Of a stretch of DNA of 18,398 bases, positions 13,963 to 18,398 are shown in pieces (positions within the stretch are counted from its first letter, which is position 1; every line of letters begins with the position of its first letter). A program made the translations under genes and the position numbers. The notes beneath the pieces were generated by a model that did no database searches, was not told where the DNA came from, and saw only the letters and a list, made by a program, of their open reading frames with translations. The stretch comes from Candidatus Falkowiibacteriota bacterium (lineage in GTDB: Bacteria > Patescibacteriota > Patescibacteriia > JACRDY01). Location: the NCBI GenBank assembly GCA_016218485.1, contig JACRDY010000039.1, forward strand, positions 1 through 18,398. Direction: 5' to 3'.

Positions 13963-14077
13963 GCTCCGCTAGCGCTCCGCTCCAACACTTAACTTTTAAC
14001 CAGTAACTTTTAACAAAAGGAAATTTTGTCAATCGGTAACTGTTAATTATTAACTGTTAGCGAAGCGCCAGCGAAGC
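13963..14077 (-). repeat. L1-stalk extension of 23S rRNA
   Basis: At the place of the L1 stalk (between the conserved GGTGGGAG and ATACCACC), arms GCTCCGCTAGCGCTCCGCT (13963-13981) and AGCGAAGCGCCAGCGAAGC (14059-14077) pair through 19 positions allowing GU. They enclose 77 nt of AACTTTTAAC/GTTAATTATTAAC words and a hairpin ACAAAA-GGAAA-TTTTGT. Confidence 0.75.
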
Positions 14078-14219
14078 TCCCACCTATGCTGAACATGAAT
14101 AATCCTAATTCAATATCAAGCTATAGTAAAGCTTCACGGGGTCTTTTCGTCCGGCTGCGGGAAACCAGCATCTTTACTGGTACTGCAATTTCGCCGAGTC
14201 CCTCGTTGAGACAGTTCTC

Positions 14220-14252
<33 letters not shown>

Positions 14253-14557
14253 CATTATGTTATCATCGCGTTACCGCGATGTTCAGACTATACTTTCATC
14301 TTGTCATCATCGGTAGGACATTTTCAAGCTTCCCTGGATGATTATTTCTGACAAGAGCTGACGTGTTGTCCAGCATGGTGCTGAACCTCGCCTTTCGGCT
14401 CAGTCGTTACGGGTCCCCGCCGAGGCGGGATTCCCACGGTATTGCCCGATAATTTCGGGTGTCCACCGTTATGAGTCAGTATACTGATAACGCGTCACCG
14501 CGCTATTCGGGCAAGTTAGTTTCCGGTGATAATACACCGGAGTCCGACCAATTGTTC
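14253..14557 (-). mobile_element. Group I intron in 23S rRNA at position 1951, no ORF
   Basis: The insertion interrupts the universally conserved CCTTGTCGGGT/AAGTTCCGACC exactly after the U equivalent to E. coli 1951 and ends in G. The 5' exon UCGGGU pairs with an internal guide GCCCGA about 50 nt into the intron, giving a P1 helix with the required U-G at the splice site. Near the 3' end GUUCAG and CUGAAC form P7, and AAGAUGAAAGUAUAGUC matches the S core element. At 305 nt it is close to a minimal self-splicing intron and carries no endonuclease gene. Confidence 0.9.
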
Positions 14558-14591
14558 ACCCGACAAGGAATTTCGCTACCATAGGACCGTT

Positions 14592-15331
14592 CTGTTTGTT
14601 ATATCTCGTTTCACGAGACCTTCCGATTGGTTACGGAACTCATGGTCGCCCATGAGATCGGACTATATCATCTCCACTGACGTGGAGTTCAGCGTATAGT
14701 CTCTGAGGATTTTCTATCAAGCACATGCCGTGCTTCGTACTTACGCTTTCTGCCGCGACCTTCATTTAATATTTCGCGCAATTGCACGATACTCTGAAGG
14801 GAGTGAGCGGTATTACCCTCACGGTTTAAAATCTCTATAATCTGTTTGAAGATCAAGAAATTTTTCTTTTTAGCGGCAGACCGAAACCGAAACCTTTGAA
14901 AGAAAGGGATGATTCGTTCCTGAAGCATAGCCAGGTTGGTTACTTCATAATAGACAACGCCATCACGTCGCGTCCGCAACGTCCCACAACCAAAGACGGT
15001 TTTCATCCAAGCCAGGATGACACGGTCTCGTTGTGAGAGATTGAAACTTGGTTTTATTTGCCAACCAAGCCGATGGTCGTAGCGTTTCCGAAGAGAAACA
15101 TTGAAACTGCCTTCGCCATCCGTAAAACCAGTAATATAATGGCCAATCGCGGCATCAATTTCCGCCAACCACCTTCTGTTGTCTTGATTCATACGATAGA
15201 ATCTTTCCTGCGAGTTATCTGCAACCAGAGCTTGTTACTGTTCGTCTTTTAGCGAACGAGTACTCATGGTTTCTCACCAGACTTTCCCGCATATAGCTGA
15301 ATTTATTAACGTAACTACAACGTCCTGGTTT
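14592..15331 (-). mobile_element. Group I intron in 23S rRNA at position 1917, with homing endonuclease
   Basis: The 740-nt insertion lies in the loop of helix 69, directly after the U equivalent to E. coli 1917, and ends in G. The 5' exon CGUAACUAU pairs over nine positions with the guide GUAGUUACG (P1, U-G at the splice site). The core is recognisable near the 3' end: CAGAGACUAUACGC (R/P7 5' strand), P8 CTCCAC-GTCA-GTGGAG, and GAUGAUAUAGUCC (S/P7 3' strand). The endonuclease gene occupies 14689-15192 and its stop codon runs into the P7-P8 region. Confidence 0.93.
14689..15192 (-). CDS. Single-motif LAGLIDADG homing endonuclease in the L1917 intron
   Basis: A 167-residue protein with one LAGLIDADG motif, GHYITGFTDGEGSFNVSL (residues 17-34; the acidic residue is in TDGEG), followed by the typical strand pattern, WQIKPSFNLSQRD and a CGTLRTRRDGVVYYEV strand. 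Single-motif members act as homodimers and cut the intronless allele to drive intron homing; some also help splicing. The C-terminal end is basic. ATG 15192 is preceded by AGGAAAG at ten bases, making this one of only two frames here with a Shine-Dalgarno, and it ends at TGA while host genes end at TAA or TAG. Both features fit a gene that travels with the intron. Confidence 0.92.
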   Translation of the reverse strand: MNQDNRRWLAEIDAAIGHYITGFTDGEGSFNVSLRKRYDHRLGWQIKPSFNLSQRDRVILAWMKTVFGCGTLRTRRDGVVYYEVTNLAMLQERIIPFFQRFRFRSAAKKKNFLIFKQIIEILNREGNTAHSLQSIVQLREILNEGRGRKRKYEARHVLDRKSSETIR

Positions 15332-15376
15332 ATAGTTACGGCCGGCGTTCATCCGCGCTTCGGATCAAGGCTTTGC

Positions 15377-15486
15377 GCTCCGCTAACGCTCCACGAGTTA
15401 TAAAGTTGAAAGTTATAAAGTTGAAAGTATTAAACTTTTAACTTTATAACTTGATAACTTTCAACTGCGCGAAGTGTTAGCGGAGC
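15377..15486 (-). repeat. Hairpin insertion in helix 68 region of 23S rRNA
   Basis: GCTCCGCTAAC (15377-15387) and GTTAGCGGAGC (15476-15486) pair perfectly and enclose about 88 nt of AGTTATAAAGTTGAAAGT words, themselves arranged as an inverted repeat. The outer motif nearly equals that of the L1-stalk insertion. Confidence 0.75.
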
Positions 15487-16170
15487 ACTAACCTCTCCCC
15501 TTAACGTTCGGACACTGGCCAGGCATCAGCCCCTATACATCATCTTACGATTTAGCAGGGACCTAAGTTTTTGATAAACAGTCGCTTGAGATCTTTAGCT
15601 GTGCCCCGTAGAAGCGCTTGCGCGCTATACGGGGAGGGCTTATCCCGAAGTTACGCCCGCTGTATTGCCGAGTTCCTAAACGAGGGTTCTCTCGTACACC
15701 TTGGCACACTTATGCCCGTTCACCTGTGTTGGTTTGCGGTACAGATACTACCAGTTTAACTCTAGAGGTTTTTCTTGGTGACCACTTTGAAGGAATCGGG
15801 TCTGCCCGAAGGCTTTCCCTGCTGACAACCTTGGAGCTTAATGATGCCCGGATTTACCAAGACATCACTCCGCTGGTTGCCAACGCCTATAGCCAAAAAG
15901 CGCTCCTTCTCCACAATCACGTCACCCCATCGAAAACCGGCAGTAGGGCAGGAATATTAACCTGCTCTTCCATCGACTACCCCCGCTAAACGGGGCTCGC
16001 CTTAGGATTGCCTAACCCTGGGTCGACAATCGTTGCCCAGGAAACCTTGAACTTACGGTGTTGGGGATTCTCACCCCAATTTTTGCTACTTATGCCAACA
16101 TTCTCACTTCCATAACCTCCACCAGCTCTCACGAGTCTAGCTTCAGCGGTTATAAAACGCTCTCCTACCA

Positions 16171-16280
16171 TGCCACACCATTCTTATTCACGAACGACGG
16201 GATTCACTGTCTGGAGCGCAGCGCTGGGCTGTGCCTCCGTTTGTGGATTATCACGGTTCGTGGGCAAGAATGGTGTGGCA
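16171..16280 (-). repeat. Long hairpin extension in 23S rRNA (helix 45 region)
   Basis: TGCCACACCATTCTT (16171-16185) and AAGAATGGTGTGGCA (16266-16280) are exact complements. A second stem, CACGAAC/GTTCGTG, continues inside. The position corresponds to a short helix near E. coli 1165-1185. Confidence 0.7.
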
Positions 16281-16790
16281 TCCGCATCTTCGGTAATACA
16301 TTTAGCCCCGTTGAATTTTCGGCGCATGGTAACTTGACCAGTGAGCTGTTACGCTATCTTTAAAGGATGGCTGCTTCTAAGCCAACCTCCTAGTTGTATC
16401 AGTCACCACACAACCTTTCACACTTAATGTATATTTAGGGACCTTAGATGGCGGTCTGGGCTGTTTCCCTTTCGACTTGTGAAGCTTAGCCCCCACAGTC
16501 TAACTCTGCGTGCCAGGTACTATGGTATTCGGAGTTTGGTTGGGCATGGTACCTTGCGGCCCAAAAGCCCATTCAGTGCTCTACCCCCATAGTCAGCTAC
16601 ACACAGGCCAACCCTAAAGTTGTTTCGGAGAGAACCAGCTATTGCCGGGTTCGATTGGAATTTCTCCGCTACCCACAGCTCATCCCCGAGCGTTATACGA
16701 CTCGTGGGTTCGGTCCTCCCCCACCTGTTACAGTGGGTTCAACCTGGCCATGGGTAGGTCACACCGGCTTCGGGTCTTGTACGAGCTGCG

Positions 16791-16881
16791 AAATAACACA
16801 GATTTCACAGATCATTACAGATACACACAGATAAAAATTATCTGTGCCATCTGTTTTAAATCTGTGAAAATCTGTGCTATC
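16791..16881 (-). repeat. CACAGAT word hairpin inserted in 23S rRNA (domain II)
   Basis: CACAGATTTCACAGAT (16797-16812) is answered by ATCTGTGAAAATCTGTG (16859-16875) with more CAGAT words between. Conserved 23S sequence continues on both sides. Confidence 0.82.
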
Positions 16882-17078
16882 AAACGGGCTATTCACCCTC
16901 GCTTTCACTATGCCTTCTCCGCCGCGGCGGATTAAACAGGCAACACGTACAAACTCGTTGGCTCATTCTTCAATAGGCACGCCGTCATCCCGTAAAAGCT
17001 TGCGCTCTACGGGACTCCGACTCCTTGTAAGCATATGGTTTCAGATACTATTTCATCCCCCTTACCGGGGTGCTTTTT

Positions 17079-17109
<31 letters not shown>

Positions 17110-17464
17110 ATCATCAAAAGTATTTAGCCTTAGCACATAGTCGTGCTGGATTCCCACGAGATTTCTCGAGTCTCGCGGTACTTGAGTATAGTCACCATAG
17201 AGCGTTAACCCCTTTCGCGTACAGGACTTTCACCTTCTCTGGTCCCGGTATTCCACCGGATTCTACTAGGGAAGAAAACTTTCATATGACCCTATCTAGA
17301 TGTTGTAAGCAATCTAATGTAACTACCTCGCTACCGCCTTAAAACATATGGGCTTACACCCTTCCAGCAATTTCCGCCAGTTACCGTAAAGCAACTAACT
17401 TCCATCACTTCAGTTTTAAAGTTTTAGGCTGATCCCTTTTCGCTCGCCGCTACTTAGGGAATGA

Positions 17465-17550
17465 TCACACAGATTTCACAGATTACACAGATGGCACAGA
17501 TAATTTCTATCTGTGCGTATCTGTGTCCATCTGTGTAATCTGTGAATTAT
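17465..17550 (-). repeat. CACAGAT word hairpin inserted in 23S rRNA (domain I)
   Basis: TCACAGATTACACAGATG and its exact 18-base complement CATCTGTGTAATCTGTGA face each other around ATCTGTG words. It replaces a short loop near E. coli 225-240. Confidence 0.82.
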
Positions 17551-17781
17551 TTGTTTCTATTCCACCGGGTACTAAGATGTTTCGGTTCCCCGGGTTGTCT
17601 TCTGAACGCCTATATATTCAGCGCCAGATGCTAGAGGTTTTCTCCAGCGGGTTACCCCATTCGGAAATCTCCGGGTATAACGGTTGCTTGCCACCTCCCC
17701 GAAGCTTATCGCAGGCTGCTGCGTCCTTCATCGTCTTTTGATGTCTAGGCATCCACCATATGCTCTTTAATGCACTTAACC

Positions 17782-18238
17782 ACAAGAATTATGAATTCAC
17801 AATTCCTGTGAGAATCTAATAATCTCTGTATCTCTCATTATTGTTCTCGACGAATTTTGAGTATTTCTACTTTTCATTCGTATATTGGTGATTAGGTTGT
17901 CAAGGTTCTAAACCCTGTCCCTTGCTACTGTTTAGGGTTTTAGGATTTGAGAGTAATATAATTTATTTCTCTAAAATCCTATGACCCTAGTTTCCCATAT
18001 CCGCCTGTGGCGGATGAAATTTACTTTGGCCTGCTCTGTTCTTTTTATGTACGGGCAGTAGCGCTGAACCCCACCCTTTCCAGTAAGCGCTCATGCGTTC
18101 AAATACTGTCAGTGGCCGGAGCGGCTGGCGCCTCACGTCTATTCTTTGATTGTCTTTTCTCTCGCCGAAAGGGAGGGGTTGAACTTTACCAGAATTTTCT
18201 TCCCCCGCTTCGCGGTGTCAAAAATTCTGGTAAAGTTC
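17782..18238. other. 23S upstream spacer without 16S rRNA or tRNA
   Basis: No rRNA, tRNA or supported protein gene is visible. The spacer holds the outer strand of the 23S processing stem, a TAGGGTTTTAGGATT word inverted repeat (about 17935-17991), a small palindrome ATCCGCC-TGT-GGCGGAT (17999-18015), and the 20-bp inverted repeat listed separately. A minus-strand TTGACA at 17904-17899 has no good -10 partner. Confidence 0.6.
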
Positions 18239-18240
18239 AA
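18179..18240. repeat. Perfect 20-bp inverted repeat upstream of 23S
   Basis: TTGAACTTTACCAGAATTTT (18179-18198) and its exact complement (18221-18240) enclose 22 nt with an inner CCGC/GCGG stem. Confidence 0.88.
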
Positions 18241-18260
18241 AAAACCGCTCTTCCAAGCGG
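18239..18260 (-). terminator. Intrinsic terminator upstream of the 23S gene
   Basis: Minus strand CCGCT-TGGAAG-AGCGG (18260-18245) followed by six T. It lies about 105 nt after the start predicted from the edge promoter. Confidence 0.8.
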
Positions 18261-18288
18261 GGTTGGCACAAAAATGACCAAAGGAATT

Positions 18289-18354
18289 TTACCCGCTGGG
18301 AGTGTTAAGAATGGAGAAAAGATTACGCATATTGTTGCTGTAGAAAACGGACAT
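18289..18354 (-). CDS. Possible 21-residue peptide in a short terminated transcript
   Basis: ATG 18354 opens a 21-codon frame (MSVFYSNNMRNLF...) ending at TAA. GAGGAGCT lies 7 bases upstream, but the predicted transcription start falls within it, so the ribosome-binding site may not be included. The frame ends about 30 nt before the terminator stem. It could be a leader peptide or chance. Confidence 0.2.
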   Translation of the reverse strand: MSVFYSNNMRNLFSILNTPSG

Positions 18355-18369
18355 TTTTTTAGCTCCTCT

Positions 18370-18397
18370 ATTATATACCTTCTCTAAAATCTGTCAA
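18370..18397 (-). promoter_or_regulatory. Strong promoter at the right edge, reading toward 23S
   Basis: Minus strand TTGACA (18397-18392) and TATAAT (18375-18370), both consensus, with a 16-bp spacer. The start is expected near 18364. It could be the rRNA promoter, but an intrinsic terminator lies between it and the 23S gene. Confidence 0.85.
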
Positions 18398-18398
18398 G

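Noticed and set aside
17761..17770. TGCTCTTTAA resembling an rRNA boxA antitermination signal
   Set aside because: It is on the strand opposite to transcription and lies within conserved 23S sequence near the 5' end.
18007..18387. Plus-strand frame of 126 codons at the right edge
   Set aside because: It crosses the 20-bp inverted repeat, a terminator and a promoter, and has no recognisable domain.

Overview
The window looks like chromosomal DNA from a Candidate Phyla Radiation (Patescibacteria) bacterium, probably Parcubacteria-like. The clues are an intron-bearing, insertion-rich 23S rRNA gene, a ribosomal protein L19 with a long acidic N-terminal extension, host genes that almost all lack Shine-Dalgarno sequences, and intergenic spaces full of palindromic and short-word repeats. 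No species can be assigned by reading alone. Host reading frames close with TAA or TAG and the standard code fits throughout.

Layout, left to right. Bases 1-127 hold the C-terminal end of what is probably an IS4-type transposase. Two tRNA genes follow on the minus strand (tRNA-Ile with the rare UAU anticodon, then tRNA-Val), with their own promoter and terminator. Bases 585-1740 have no standard gene. They hold three consecutive plus-strand transcription units, each with a sigma70-like promoter of exactly 16-bp spacing. The first two look like structured RNAs of about 350 and 225 nt ending in hairpins. The third could encode a 65-residue Arg/Pro-rich protein behind a strong Shine-Dalgarno. 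I could not match any of them to RNase P, tmRNA, SRP or 6S RNA. Then comes a plus-strand group for RNA maturation, nucleotide metabolism and translation: CCA-adding enzyme, RluA/RluD-type pseudouridine synthase (8-nt overlap), a CMP-kinase-like protein, and L19 with its own promoter and terminator.

Bases 5754-12621 are a minus-strand block. It holds a 770-residue fusion of phosphoglycerate kinase and class II aldolase, an endonuclease Q-type PHP nuclease, and UvrA. The last two make a DNA-repair pair. The gap between the fusion gene and the nuclease is completely filled by an inverted repeat whose arms touch the stop and start codons.

Bases 12590-13030 hold a 160-bp near-palindrome nested in a second inverted repeat, plus a decayed duplicate of the 5S rRNA 3' end. 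The intact 5S (13036-13165) and 23S (about 13235-17781) genes lie on the minus strand. The 23S gene spans about 4.55 kb because it carries two group I introns at the helix-69 neighbourhood (E. coli positions 1917 and 1951; the first encodes a LAGLIDADG endonuclease) and at least five other insertions. Several of those use the same kinds of short-word repeats seen between the protein genes. No 16S rRNA lies within the 617 bp upstream of the 23S gene. That stretch instead ends in a strong promoter, a very short transcript with an intrinsic terminator, and a perfect 20-bp inverted repeat.

The main candidates for something undescribed are the three-unit RNA locus, the kinase-aldolase fusion, and the spread of repeat hairpins into rRNA.
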